64,000 nucleotides of DNA from Theristus sp. LFF4_11 (lineage: Eukaryota > Nematoda > Chromadorea > Monhysterida > Xyalidae): the NCBI GenBank assembly GCA_030248135.1, contig JASANC010002409.1, positions 1-64,000 on the forward strand, given 5' to 3'. The first letter of the stretch is position 1. Each line of letters starts with the position of its first letter. Under the pieces are notes generated by a model. It had not been told where the DNA came from and ran no database searches. It was given only the letters and a program-made list of their open reading frames with translations. The position numbers were made by a program, and so were the translations under genes. Positions 11,301 to 23,046 of this stretch are shown here, piece by piece.

Positions 11301-14300
11301 CAGCGGTGCGTACGTTAGCAACAACGATAAAGCTACATGCAGCAATGTTTTGCAATCTCTGATGTTTCTGTTTTTTTGCACAGAATTTACAGTATAGCCG
11401 ATTAAACATGGCAGCTTTTTTCAGGGTGCAAGGAGCGCGCGAATTTTGAATAAAAGAAAAAGAAGTTCAGAAACCAAATTGTATGCCAAATTTGACGCGT
11501 TTTTTAAGCTAATGGATTATCCGTATTATTCTGTTCATTCTTTCTCCCTTGCACACATGATTGGAAATTATGTTGGCATTTTTGAAAAAGACAACTCCTA
11601 GTCAGCGACTAATCCCGCCTTGATGGACTGCCTCATTTATTCGGCCATGCTGTACAGAATTTCGCACATGATGTGATTTTAGACTAAACTGAAGAGGACA
11701 ATTGAAAAATATCTAGATAACTTCAAAATTTTTACGCTTTTCAACAAGCTTGTAAACAACAAACGCGGCGCAAAAATATGACTCTTATGTACTTGTATCC
11801 GTGTGTACCACATCAGAGACTTGAAAAGGTTGTCGAGCCAAGTCTTTCACTGCTTACACAAGGCCATATTCCTCCTTTTATATGCGTCTCCCGCATTTTT
11901 AGATAATAATAATAACATCAAAAAAACCAACTGTGGTGAATCGAGTACAAAATACACAAATTATCATCTGATGCAAACAGTCGTTTTTTGCCAATAAAAA
12001 GACATTGGGTGGGTACGGTATGCATGCTGCCTGCGTAAGCGGTAGGTAATATCAAAAAAGAGAGAGCAGGAGAGATGTGCCTCGTGTCGTGGTGTGTTTT
12101 TGTGAGGGTGACACATATGTGTGTTTAGGTGGGGGGTGGGGCGGGTGCGAGAGCGAAAAGCAGGGTATGTGGGGAGAAATTCGGATAAATATTTATTTTG
12201 AACACATCTCATATGCAGGGTGGCCCTGTTTGTTAGATGTTACCCATTTGTTTTGTTTTTTGATTTCGCGCATGTGCATTGATTGCTTTTGATTTTTTTG
12301 AATTTATAAGAATAATACGGTAATAAAAATTTGTTTGGTACCAAAATTTTGAAATTTGAGCAACTGAAACGTCCGCTACAGTCGTTTCAAATTTTGGAAC
12401 GATTTTCTCCATGTTTGCTCTTTGGAATAGCTGGATCTTTTAGAAGAGCTGGATTTCGTAATCGAACTACACCGGGAACATTTTGAAAAACCTTCCAGTG
12501 GAATGGTTTCTAGCAGTTTTTGAGTGGAAACTTCAAAATTTGAGCGGAAATGCGTTGTTTTAGCGGAAATTTGCTAATTTGCGTTTTCACCAATTTCTTC
12601 GAATTTTCTACGATTGCCAAATTGTTGGATCTTTGTGAAAATACCACATTTCAACTGTGTTTTCTGTTTCTTTTTTAATGCAGCTCATATCTGAAAAAGT
12701 TCATTCTAAGTGCTAGGGAGCCTCACATTGACAATGAATGACTGGAAAAGCCGCAAGCAAGTAAAAAATTGTGCCAAAAATTGAGACGTTTCAGTCGCTC
12801 AATTTCAAAATTTTCGTGCCAAACAAATTCTTGTCGTCTCTTCTACAAATCTTGAAAAAATAATGAAAAACGGTGATATCATGTTGAGTTTGTATTTTAT
12901 GTTCACGAAATATAGCTTTGCCACGCCAACTCACGAACTCACTGATTTCATGTGCCACGGTGCCAACAGAGGTGCAACCGTCACCGATTGAAATGCCCTG
13001 ACCACCGGGCCTCCAGCCTGACTGTCGTCCAAGCGCCGAATAGCAACTGCAATTCTATTATACATGTTCATGTACCGCAAATTGTCAACATCCAGAGTAC
13101 CAGACCAAACAAATATAGTGAAATATTCTGTAATCGCAGGTTCAGTTTTTACTGTAAAAAGTGCAGTTTGCAACATGAACATAAATGTATACAGATGATA
13201 AGCGTCGGAACTATGAAGTTTGCAAAGAAAATCCACAAACGTATGTTCACCCCGATCCTTTGAAGAATTTGATACAGTCGTCAAATAAACATTGGCTCCA
13301 CGTCGCAAGGACAAATCGTACGCAAGTGTTGTCTTGGATCAGTTGGATGCCAGCGTTCACGGCGACTTGGTCAACTGGAAAGTAAAATGTGGTTTATGCG
13401 GAATAAATTTCACAGTCAGACAGTTTACAAATTTGTATACTTACATGTATGAAATCAATGAAAGAACAAGACGCCGATTTTACTTTGCGGGACAGGATAT
13501 ACCCTATTGTAGCTTTCTGCAGACAGGAAGAATCATAAAGGTGAAATAATGAAAATTATGCATAAACAGCAAATCCTCGATGATAATTTACCGCTGCCTC
13601 TAAAGAAGGAGGAGCCAAATCGGTACTTGATTGTTGGCTGCTGTGGCCAACGTTCATCCTGATCAGGCGTAATACGCCTCTTCACAATAACGTGACCACT
13701 GTCCGAACTGCTATCAAGAAGCGCGAGTAGCGTCGGCGACGGTTCATCATTCGACTCCAACATAGCAAGGTTGACTTGTTCGCGGGCATCACTGCGATAT
13801 GCGAAATGTACACAGGGTGTCTAAAAACTACAACACTCTCAAAAAAATACCGTATGAAACGGTTTCAGAAACATTATGACACGGTTTCTGAAACCGCGGA
13901 ATACGGTTTCAAAAGGCGCATGCGAATTTTGAAACCATGATTCCGCGGTTTCAAAACCGTGCCCCACGGTTTCAGGAATCGGACGACGTCGTCTGGAAAA
14001 CCCGCACGTTGTCGTCGTTTTGATGCCTGAAACCGTGGGGCACGGCTTCTGGAACCGTGTCATACGGTAACTTTTTTAGAGAGTGAATGGAGAAATTGCT
14101 CTCACTCGTGCATGTTTTTGATCCACATGTACATGTACATGTACATGTACGGTACCTGCGTTCTTCCGAACGACTCTGGAATTTTGCACACTTACATTGT
14201 ATAGCGGAAGGGCTACAATAGGTTGTAAGCTGATGAGCTCAATGGAATTCTAAATATGTAACATACACTTTACGGTACTGACACAGCAAACAAATACACG

Positions 14301-17300
14301 AATTCACAGCGACATAATAACAGGCCAGTGCGTCAATCAATTCATGTCCACGTGCTTACGATTGCTCAATTTCTTCTCATACGAACTCCATTTGCCTTTT
14401 GAGTGTCTATTTTATCGTGATCGTGTGGTGAAAAGGTGATAAAAGGATAAAAACACCTGATAAAATAACAAAACATTCCTAAGCAGCCTAAATATCGGGA
14501 AAAACTCAGTCCAATGGGGCTAAAAATTGAAAAAAACCAAAGTTTAGACCACAAAGTATCTACATGTACATGTACATACGACTAAAATTTCACCATTGGT
14601 CAAAAACGAGTGACGAGTTATTAGCTGCAAAGATTGTATCACAACTTCTGGGACACACTACTGTATACATGTACCTGAGTAGTTGGTCCATTTGCCGCTC
14701 GCTCAGGATGATGTCACCCTCGAATAAGTTTGGAATCGGATTCTCGGGGTCAGTGCTGTCAATCAACAGCTGAGGCGGTGGTTCTTCGAGTACCTTTGGC
14801 ACAAGCAATGTGACACTAGGCATTTTTTGTAATTTTAACTCTGAGGAAGATACGGTGTGCCCCACATCTGTATATAGGGTTGCGACTGTACTCCGCACAA
14901 AAAGTTACCGTATGACACGGTTCCAGAAACCGTGGGCCACGGTTTTTGAAACCGCGGAACACGGTTTCAGAAGGCGCAAGCTAATTTTGAAACCGTGTTC
15001 CGCTGTTTCAGGCATCAAAACGACGACGACGTGCGGGTTTTTCAGACGACGTCGTCCGAATCCTGAAACCGTGGGGCACGGTTTCTGAAACCGCGGAACA
15101 CGGTTTCAAAATTCGCATGCGCCTTCTGAAACCGTGTTCCGCGGTTTCAGAAACAGTTTCATACGATAACTTTTTTTGGGAGTGCAGGTCATTCCCAAAA
15201 ACATGTAATACCGACATTGCACAAGTCCTCACAACTGCGCAAAATTTTCTAAAGTTTTGCAGTACAAACGGCAACATCTGCTCACTCATGGGTGGTTCCC
15301 AGCGAACTTGTGGGGGGACAAAAAACAAACTGTATGGCGTCCAAAAATTGAGGCGCCTTATATCTGGTGTTTTAGCTTCATAAAATAAATCATCTGATGT
15401 TACTTTGGTCAGAAACAAAAGTTTACCGACTATTGGTGTGAGAAAAACGCGCAATTCCGAATGCGCAACAATGCATGCAACAGGCGCATGCACAATCTTG
15501 GATTTTGACAATTTTCAAACAATCGAGTGTTGTGCATGATACGTTTGATCATGATTTGTTTTGGGCTGAAAATTGAATACAACAAATGTGTCCCCACGGA
15601 TAGTATGCCCGTAAAAATTTTCAGCCCAAAAGATGCAAGCACGCGCTAGTAGTAACCGGTTTCACTCAGATCAAAAATTCACTCGTGCTTCGTGAACTTC
15701 ACGGATAATATCCGTGAGGTGGCCGGATTGCCTTAACTCCGGCAGGTTCCCGCTCCGTTTTGCCCACCGTCCAATATTGAGCATGGGCTGCCGGAGTTAA
15801 GACAATCCGGCCACCTCACGGATATTATCCGTGAAGTTCACGAAGCACGAGTGAATTTTTGATCTGAGTGTTGTAATTGTCACATTTTTTGGGACACCCT
15901 GTATATTTTTTGTTGCTTTTTGCGCGTGCCCACAAACACCAAGCTAACTTGCGCTTGAGATGCGCACGTACGGTACTGCTGTTTTTACAAACCTGGCCAG
16001 TAAGCAAGTACTCAGACAAGCCGTGCAGCGTGCGATACGTGTACTCCAGTTTGTCGTAAGTCGCCGGGTAAATGTAACCTGCGTCGACGAATTCCTGTAA
16101 AATACAGAGTAAAACCGTGAATTAGATACAGACGAAGTTTTGTTGCCAAAATACAAAAAACCGAAAAAAAAGTTTTTTTTTCAGACGACCAATCAGCGTC
16201 CGTGCATAAGTGACACGAGCGCCGCGCTATGGTAAAATCGAAAAAAACTTCGTCTGGGGCAGACGAAGTTTCGTTTTTTTTGGGTTTTTTTTTGGATTTT
16301 TGCAAAAAAACTTCGTCTAGTGCAGACGAACACTCATTAAAATAGTAGCCGTGGCCCACGACAACACATTTCAAATCGACTAGAATTTTGTAGCCGTGGC
16401 CCATTTTCGTTTTTGTTGCCCGCTAGCCGGGCCACACGCTGCAAAACGCGTTTTCGTTGCCCGCTAGCCGGGCCACAGATTTGTGTGAGTGAAGTCCTGA
16501 CCTCAAGTTTTTTTTGACAAACCTGCGTACTAGCAGCACAAATCGACTGCCATGTTTGCGGGCCCACAATTCCGTCAACGGTCAGGTTGTTTGCCTGCTG
16601 GAAACTTTGTACGCCCGATGTCGTGTCCGGTCCAAAGATTCCATCGACGGTCACGTCTACGCAAAGGGAAATTCGCTGTATCCTGGGTACAGCGAATTTC
16701 CCTCAGGTGTATGATCTAATTTGTTTCATTTCTGCGCACCTCAGAGCCAGTAGATTGTAAAACTGGGTAACGCTTGTTTGAAAAAAGTAAACCATATCGA
16801 AATGGAAGAAGGAATAGACTAAAATAACAAAAATAATAAAGGCTTGACTCGATTGTAGAGAATCGACCCTAGCCTAATACCGTATTACCCCCATTAAACC
16901 CCCCCCACCATTAATCCCCCCCCCCACCAATAAACCCCCACCCCCCCGACCAGTTTCCAAATAATCCCCCCCCCCCACAAATAATCCCCCATGGGGGTTA
17001 ATTGGAAACCTGTTTGAAACACATACCCAGCGAATTCAGTGGCTGAATGCAGTGACATTGGTGAAATTGTGCTACCAAAGGCCCCAAATGGATGAGTTAA
17101 TGGTAATTTCATTACAAAAGGCTGTTACAAAAGAAAATCTCTGTGAAAAGTAGAAGTTTCTGCAACTTTCTTGCCTGCCATGCAAGGTATTTTTGCCATT
17201 TTTCAACAAAACCCCACCCCTAGAAATTTTTGTATAATAAACCCCCCCACCAATAATCCCCCCCCCCACCAATAAACCCCCACCCCTAAAAGTCGCTGAC

Positions 17301-20300
17301 GTATTAATCCCCCATGGGGGTTTATTGGGGGTAATACGGTAGTGCACAAAGTTTTTCTGATGAGCTGATCCAAAAAATTATCGGTTTTTGAAAAACTGAC
17401 TACATACACGGATTTTAGAGCCAAAAGCGATTTTGTTGACCCCAATTTTGGGTCAATTTACAAAAATGGCTCCAACTCGCTTCTGTTGCCAGCATTTGAA
17501 ATAAACAAAAACAGGCTTGTACAGGGTATCGCAGAAGTAGAGGGCTGGGCACCCCTTTGAAACGCTGTAACTCGTGACCCGATGGACCATTCGGTCCAAA
17601 ATTTTAAACTTAGCTTCAAGGGGTTCTAAATTAGATGTTCGCCAAGTTTTAGCCCAAATGAAGCAATTTTACCAAAGTTTTTGGCGGAATACTGAAAAAT
17701 AGCCATTTTCGGTCTTATTGTCTACCGCAATTGTTCTTGTTATTTGCGGCTGGAAGGTTATTTGTTGCGAATAACCTACATTTCTGATCCACCTCCCAGT
17801 GTTATAAGCACACAAAAGTACGAAGAAAAGCGGAAAAATAAGTTGGCTGTCGCAGACCTTGTAGTTTGAGACCAAGTTCTTTTTAGCCATTTTGTAAATT
17901 GACTCAAAATTAGGGTAAAAAATCATTTTTTGCCACAAAATGCGATGATGTGGTCAGTTTTTTCAAAAATATATAATTTTTGGACACATCCTCATCCAGG
18001 CGGTTCGATTCGAACGATCTCAGAGTAGGGCTTTTTGGGCAAATTTTATGCACGGGTGCCTTGATGGTGGGAGCTTGGGCTGGTATTATCAAAATAAATC
18101 GAAAAGATTAGGTCAAAAAACTATGCCCCACTTGTAACTCTCTGCACCGTTCTCACACAGTCGCCAGTGTCTCCCTCACGCAGTGTTGCTGTGCACGCGA
18201 ATGTGCATATCGGTGCTGAAATCAATTAATCAGGTTATATGGTTAATCAATTACATGCACAGGGTTGTGTATCAAATGGAAGACAATTTTTTTTAGCAAA
18301 ACGGAGTTAGACCATTATTCTTTACATTACCTGGTGTGCTGGTGCTGGTGCTGGTACAAACATTGTCGATTGCCGCCCACGTGTTTGGGCCCACAATGCC
18401 GTCAACGGTGAGTCCATGTGCCTGCTGGAAACTTTCCACTTTTGTTTTAGTCTCTTGTCCAAAGATGCCATCCACGACCGCGTCTGAGACAAATGTTCGT
18501 GAGAATTGAAGACTTTGGAATAGGAATGACAACGCACATTATTATCAGAACACCTGCTGCAAAAACTGTAAAGCTGTTCTTCTTTTTCGACACAAATTCT
18601 AAGAGAAAGCCTTACCGACAACTTGTTGCACCACTTCAACACAGCTGCCAGAGTCGCCAACGCTCAGCGTTGTATCCATGCAGCCAGCCGTTGAGCATGA
18701 CGGTGCTGCTACAGGAATTAATGAAAGAAGATTTGAATTTGATTGAATTTGATAAAGAAATGTACATTATGGGGGTAATCGTGACAAAACGAACCGGGAA
18801 GGGAAAACTGAACTACTGAACTGAATTGAACTGTTCTACCTGTAGTTGTGGTCGTTGGGGTTGTAGTTGTAGTTGGCCCACCACAGAATCCACAGTGCTT
18901 TCTGCAGTGATATTCAGTCCAGTGCGGGAAGGGAGCACAGTCGGCCGTGTATTGGTCGCAATAGGTGATCAGATCAACGCAGGGGGCTGTGAGTATACTG
19001 AGTCAACCTTTGAGTTTTGAGACGAAAAAAGATGAAAGAATGAATGAGAGTTGAGACTGAAAGTCTAAAGTTGGTCAAAAGAACTAAAATATTGGAATTT
19101 TTTCCTACTAGTAGTTGTTGTCGTAGTAGTAGTAGTTGTGGTTGTGGTTGTTGTCGTGGTTGGTCCTCCACAGTATCCACAAGTCTTGCGACAGTCTCTA
19201 GAAGCCCATTCTTCAGAGCATGATGCCGTGTGGTCATGGCAGTACCAAAGATTGTCAATGCATTCACCTTTAGGAATGTACATATATGTAAGTGAATCTG
19301 GACTTATTTGATCGTAAAGAACTCAAAATTTCAATAGAGATAAGTCTTACTCACTCACCTGTTGTTGTTGTAGTCGTTGTAGTTGTAGTGGTTGTTGTTG
19401 TGGTTGTAGTAGTTGTTGTTGTCGTTGTTATACCCGTTGTCGTTGTTGTAGTGGTTGTGGTTGTTGATGTTGTTGCGGGCGGTGTACAAAATCCACAGCT
19501 CAATCGACAATGATAGCTGGTCCAGTGATTGTTTTCCTCTGAGCAGTCGGCCAAGTACACATCGCAGTATGTGATCAGATCTTGGCAAATCTCGGCTGAA
19601 GAGAAGAGTAAATAAAATCTTTGTTTTTCCGAAGTCATGCATGTACCCAACTGAATGTAAAGGGAACTGGTGAATTAGTATACTTGTAGTTGCGGTTGTA
19701 GTGGTGGTTGGGGTAGTAGTAGTTGTTGTTGTTGTTGTAGTTGTGGTAGTTGTCGTTGTCGTTGTTGTGCCCGTTCCTGTTGTCGTTGTTGTAGTGGTTG
19801 TGGTTGTTGATGTTGTTGCGGGTGGTGTACAAAATCCACAGCTCAATCGACAATGATAGCTGGTCCAGTGATTGTTTTCCTCTGAGCAGTCGGCCAAGTA
19901 CACATCGCAGTATGTGATCAGATCTTGGCAAATCTCGGCTGAAGAGAAGAGTAAATAAAATCTTTGTCTTTCCGAAGTCATGCATGTACCCAACTGAATG
20001 TAAAGGGAACTGGTGAATTAGTATACTTGTAGTTGCGGTTGTAGTGGTGGTTGGGGTAGTAGTAGTTGTTGTTGTTGTTGTAGTTGTGGTAGTTGTCGTT
20101 GTCGTTGTTGTGCCCGTTCCTGTTGTCGTTGTTGTAGTGGTTGTGGTTGTTGATGTTGTTGCGGGTGGTGTACAAAATCCACAGCTCAATCGACAATGAT
20201 AGCTGGTCCAGTGATTGTTTTCCTCTGAGCAATCAGCCAAGTACACATCGCAGTATGTGATCAGATCTTGGCAGACGACTGAAAAACATGCAAAATTTCA

Positions 20301-20695
20301 ACATTTGGTCACTAATTGAATTTTATTAATTAATTAATTAACTATAGTACGTACGCACTAACTGGTACTTACTTGTGGTAGTTGTCGTTGGGGTTGTAGT
20401 TGTTGTTGAAGCCCCTGCAGGCGGTGAACAGAATCCACAGCTCAATCTACAGTGATAGCTGGTCCAGTGATTGTTTTCCTCTGAGCAGTCAGCCAAGTAC
20501 ACATCGCAGTACGTAATCAGATCTTGGCATTCGGCTATAAAAAACAGATTTTACTTGAGAGATAACCTAAAAATCAATTTTTCCGTTCAAAATTTTCCAG
20601 CACAATCAAGTACGTATAAACATACTTTGCGCTTTTGCTTCGCTCACGCAGATGACTGCGACAATCAACTTGATTATAGTTGTGAATGACACCAT
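5365..20695 (-). CDS. Secreted ShK6-PGBD2-astacin-EGF-CUB metalloprotease (zinc-site exon not found)
   Basis: Model (transcription order): 20626-20695 signal peptide starting MVSFTTIIKL; ShK domains 20373-20534, 20027-20278, 19684-19938, 19359-19595, 19109-19267, 18840-18986, five followed by long Thr runs; PGBD-A 18616-18708 + 18331-18483; PGBD-B 18132-18215 + 16523-16656; linker 15993-16094; propeptide 14675-14838 (NLFEGDIILSE); 13592-13791 with KRR then WPQQPTIKYRF (maturation site, mature start); 13251-13374 (DNTCVRF); 12943-13046 (GSGCYSALGR, GTVAHEI, first two residues of HExxHxxGxxH); gap; 7779-7905 (starts at the H after the Met-turn, ends INVAYC); 7463-7698 EGF (CKCPGGFGGSCC) and CUB start; 5710-5834 and 5365-5515 CUB end. 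All phases close, and a missing exon of length 2 mod 3 is required at 7906-12942. Astacins are secreted zinc endopeptidases; PGBDs bind bacterial cell wall or act as prodomains in MMPs. Whether the protein is active is unknown. Confidence 0.85.
5657..5694. repeat. acatgt microsatellite
   Basis: Irregular run of acatgtac units in a short intron of the astacin gene. Similar runs occur at 14128-14151 and, shorter, at several other places. Confidence 0.7.
6197..6553 (-). CDS. PGBD-C, a two-exon peptidoglycan-binding module inside a CUB intron
   Basis: Exons 6475-6553 and 6197-6330 give a full PGBD: VQLGDTGPCV, then TFGTATEAAVKAFQ, then DDGIVGPLTWEAMC. The split point matches that of PGBD-A and PGBD-B. 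The pair is 213 nt, enters and leaves in phase 0, and lies in the phase-0 intron 5835-7462 that separates the two halves of the CUB domain of the astacin gene. It has acceptor and donor sites (cag before, gtctgt after), so it could be spliced in as a cassette, skipped, or be a relic. The frame is fully open. Confidence 0.7.
6637..7105. mobile_element. Possible MITE with gtgaaacattttt ends
   Basis: gtgaaacattttt at 6637 is matched by its reverse complement near 7090. The interior holds a C/A tract and no gene. No clear target duplication was seen, so this is tentative. Confidence 0.35.
7298..7393. repeat. 96-bp near-perfect palindrome
   Basis: The arms read acacttgagaaaatggccg ... cggccattttctctagtgt, with a second internal palindrome gctgaacgttcagc. 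It is a small foldback element in the CUB intron of the astacin gene. Confidence 0.75.
8040..8425. mobile_element. 385-bp foldback element
   Basis: The left arm (gcaacaagcaaaaagtagca onwards, 8044-8205) pairs with the right arm (8225-8422) over about 160-170 bp, with a loop of roughly 20 bp near 8205-8225. It lies in the interval where the missing astacin exon is expected. In nascent RNA it would form a long hairpin. Confidence 0.75.
8689..11906 (-). mobile_element. Repeat family A, copy 2 (3.2 kb, inverted)
   Basis: In reverse orientation: TIR element 10874-11906 (ends ttatctaaaaatgcgggaga), 149-bp array about 9170-10800 (about eleven units), then a 480-bp tail at 8689-9170 beginning ctgtagacacgaaaaacc. 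Nearly the same sequence occurs in the opposite direction at 31184-34424, including segments that copies 1 and 3 lack (for example ggcgggattagtcgctgact). It sits in the astacin gene between the exons on either side of the zinc site. Confidence 0.85.
11911..12301. other. Unique intronic sequence
   Basis: Read on both strands for the missing astacin exon. No HExxH continuation, Met-turn or other domain was seen. Only a G-rich stretch (aggtggggggtggggcggg) near 12127 stands out. Confidence 0.4.
12302..12850. mobile_element. Degenerate CAGGGTG-type MITE, internal part
   Basis: tttgtttggtaccaaaattt near 12329, with ttgagcaactgaaac, is answered by the inverted form near 12785-12830. This is the same family as 21225-21966 and 30624-31183, but both outermost ends are eroded. 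Confidence 0.6.
13834..14085. mobile_element. Foldback MITE, 'accgtatgacacgg' family, copy 1
   Basis: cactctc at 13834-13840 and gagagtg at 14079-14085 bound repeated palindromic blocks of the type ggtttc-agaaacc and a central cgacgtcgtc. It lies in the intron before the mature astacin exon. Confidence 0.75.
14889..15184. mobile_element. Foldback MITE, 'accgtatgacacgg' family, copy 2
   Basis: Same block structure as 13834-14085, starting actccgc...gttaccgtatgacacgg and ending in the degenerate inverse gataac...gggagtg. It is intronic in the astacin gene. Confidence 0.75.
15663..15870. mobile_element. 208-bp foldback MITE with about 85-bp arms
   Basis: cactcagatcaaaaattcac at the left is matched almost base for base by gtgaatttttgatctgagtg at the right. 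The arms continue through ggatattatccgtga and ccggccacctcac. It lies in an intron of the astacin gene. Confidence 0.85.
16119..16480. repeat. agacgaagttt inverted repeats and two short duplications
   Basis: cagacgaagttt and its inverse aaacttcgtctg occur at least five times at about 16125-16330. Next to them, gtagccgtggccca is repeated near 16346 and 16390, and cgttgcccgctagccgggccaca near 16413 and 16455. The stretch is intronic. Confidence 0.6.
16878..17341. mobile_element. G/C-tract MITE (accgtattaccccc ends), copy 1
   Basis: The ends are taccgtattaccccc and gggggtaatacggta. C tracts near both ends (about 16900-16990 and 17240-17320) and a middle segment (gcgaattcagtggctgaatg) are shared with 27138-27587. 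The copy lies in the intron that splits PGBD-B. Confidence 0.85.
19596..20281. repeat. Tandem 343-bp duplication of a ShK exon with its intron
   Basis: The block 19596-19938 (intron plus ShK3 exon) is repeated almost without change as 19939-20278. The intron text tgaagagaagagtaaataaa occurs in both. ShK4 (19359-19595) is also very close. This is a recent unequal-crossing-over product. Confidence 0.9.
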
Positions 20696-21222
20696 TTTAC
20701 AATTTTTCTATGTGACGTTTAAAGATAACATTTAGTTTATAAAAGTTTCAAAACAGAAACATAAAATGTTCAAGTATACATTAGATTAAAAAAGTAGGAT
20801 GTACGGGAATACTGTACCAAAGCCTATTTGGTATCATGGTGGTATCTTACATTACATGTGACGGAACTAACGCGTTTCAACTACAATGTGTAAGCGAATG
20901 TTTGGAGTGAATGGGTCAACTGAGACTGTGACTATCAACAAACATCTGAAAACCGGCTTTCACAGGATAATTTGGCAAGGATTTTTTCTCCTTTCAACGG
21001 CTGATATCTCGCTATTCAACTCGACCGCCTCGAAATATGATGCTGTTCAAAAAAATTTTGGTAATCAAGCTGCTTGAAACTTGAATAATCTGCTGACCAA
21101 ATTTAAAAAAAACCGGCTTATGAAATAAATGAAAACCAGGGCTTAGAGAATTTTGAAGCTTGATTGTTTGGCCAATGAAATTATTATGGTCACACGAAAT
21201 ATGATCATACAATGTACATGTA
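20696..21222. other. Upstream region of the astacin gene
   Basis: AT-rich DNA with no gene. It must hold the promoter of the minus-strand astacin gene, but no clear TATA box or other element stands out. Confidence 0.4.
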
Positions 21223-21224
21223 TA

Positions 21225-21966
21225 CAGGGTGTCCCAGCGAGAACTTCCCCTTTTGTTTTTGGAATTGCGCGCGCGTGTGTTGACCATTTTCAATAATTTT
21301 TTCAGAGTTTGTAAAAAAGACGAGGGGAGTTTGTTTGGTACCAAAATTTTAAAATTTGAGCAGCTGAAACATCCGCTAGAATCGTTTCAAATTTTGACGC
21401 GATTTTTGACCTGTTTGCGGCTTTCTCAGTCAATCATTGTCAATGTGAGGGTCATTACGGCTGCAAATGAACGTTTTCAGCTATCAGTTACATAAAAACA
21501 AACATAAAATAATGTTGAAATGTGGTTTTTCCCCGTCAAGATCCAATAATTTGACAAAATCGCCAAAAATTCGAAGAAATTGCTGAAAATTGAAATTTTC
21601 CAAATTTGTGCATAAACAACGCATTTCAGCTAAAAATTTGAACTTTCCAATCGAAAAATTGTCAGAAACCAGTTTACATGCAACGGAGAGATCCAAAAAA
21701 TTTGATGGGATGTTTTCAGGTATTCCAAGTGCAGTTCAATTGCTAAATGTCAAGATTGAGCTGTTCTAAAGTACAAAACAAGAAAAAATCGCATCAAAAT
21801 TTTAAACGACTATAGCAAACGTTTCAATTGCTCAAATTTTAAAATTTTGGAACCAAACAAACTCCCCACGTCTTTTTTACAAAATGTGAAAAAATTATTG
21901 AAAATGGACAACACATGCGGGTGCAATTGCAAAAACAAATGGGGAAGTTCTGACTGGGACATCCTG
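21225..21966. mobile_element. Tc1/mariner-like MITE (CAGGGTGTCCCAGC ends), 742 bp
   Basis: The element begins cagggtgtcccagcgagaac and ends gactgggacatcctg, flanked by TA on both sides. Inner inverted segments ggtaccaaaatttt and aaaattttggaacc support a long TIR. It has no transposase frame, so it is non-autonomous. Confidence 0.8.
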
Positions 21967-23046
21967 TACTGTACGCCACCCAGAAATGGAACTTCGATGA
22001 TCGCGAACCGGTTTATTTTGTTATAATCATCTGATACCTCAAACAAAAAGGGACATAAAAGTGACTCACACATGTACAGTACTTATCCACTCTCTGAACC
22101 AGTTACCATATGACACGCACAGGAAAAAACGATCATGTACCGCTGCGTACCGGAAGATAAAGCTTTAAAAAATGCTGCTTTTTCATATAGCTTTTTTCGC
22201 CGGTACCAAAAGGTATCATGCTTTTTTGTAGAACTTTAACAAGCAGCACACATAGGCAAAATTGCAAAAAAAACCGCTTTATTTGAGGCAATGTTAGAAA
22301 TAAAGTTTTGGCTTTATTATAGAACTTTTATTGGTTTATTGTGGGCGTGCATATCACGTGTATTATGTTGATTGCAACTGCGTTTTTATGATTTCACAAT
22401 TTGTTTTGGCACAACGCACACTCAAGAGTGATTCCCAGCCGTTACACATGTGTACTGTTAAGAAAATAGTTGATTGTTGTGTAACAGCAACATTCAGTTT
22501 TACCCATTCAAACATGAAAAAACACCTCAAATGAAGAAAATCACTTTCTTTGTTTGGGTGCTCATGTGACGTAAAAGCGTCGGTTAAGGTGTGGGTGCAA
22601 CTGTGACGTCAAATGACCCAGTCAGGAACCGCAAACCAATCACATGTTATAACCACAGGGCTTATAACATGCAAACATAGGGTATCGCTATCCAAAAAAG
22701 AACCGCGATCGATCATCCACAAAGTGTTGATCGCGCGTACATAACCGATGATGCCATCGGATATTTCCGGTTCACTTTCTCTCCACCTGCGAACAACAAC
22801 AAAAATAGTGCCTTTGTCGGATTGTCGGATTTCGAAATTTACAACATCGTCGATTCTGAACTTTCCGTCGTATACTATCTGCAATTCTTCAGCGTTTTAC
22901 GCAAATCCATCCATTGAGCTGACAAGCAAAATCAACACTGCAACCGCATGTTCAAGTGTCCATCGGAGCTCAAAACTCCAGAAAATGAGAGAGTTTCCGA
23001 TGCAAACATCTACTGTTCTACAATATGCATTTGGCGGTCTGATTGG

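Noticed and set aside
19292..19513. Val-rich and Asn/Tyr-rich open frames over the ShK exons
   Set aside because: They are other-frame readings of the Thr-rich linker codons; the ShK frame has cysteines in the right places and clean splice sites.
22609..22884. 91-residue frame that could be a transposase piece of the cacagg element
   Set aside because: No catalytic motif or known domain; too short to support.
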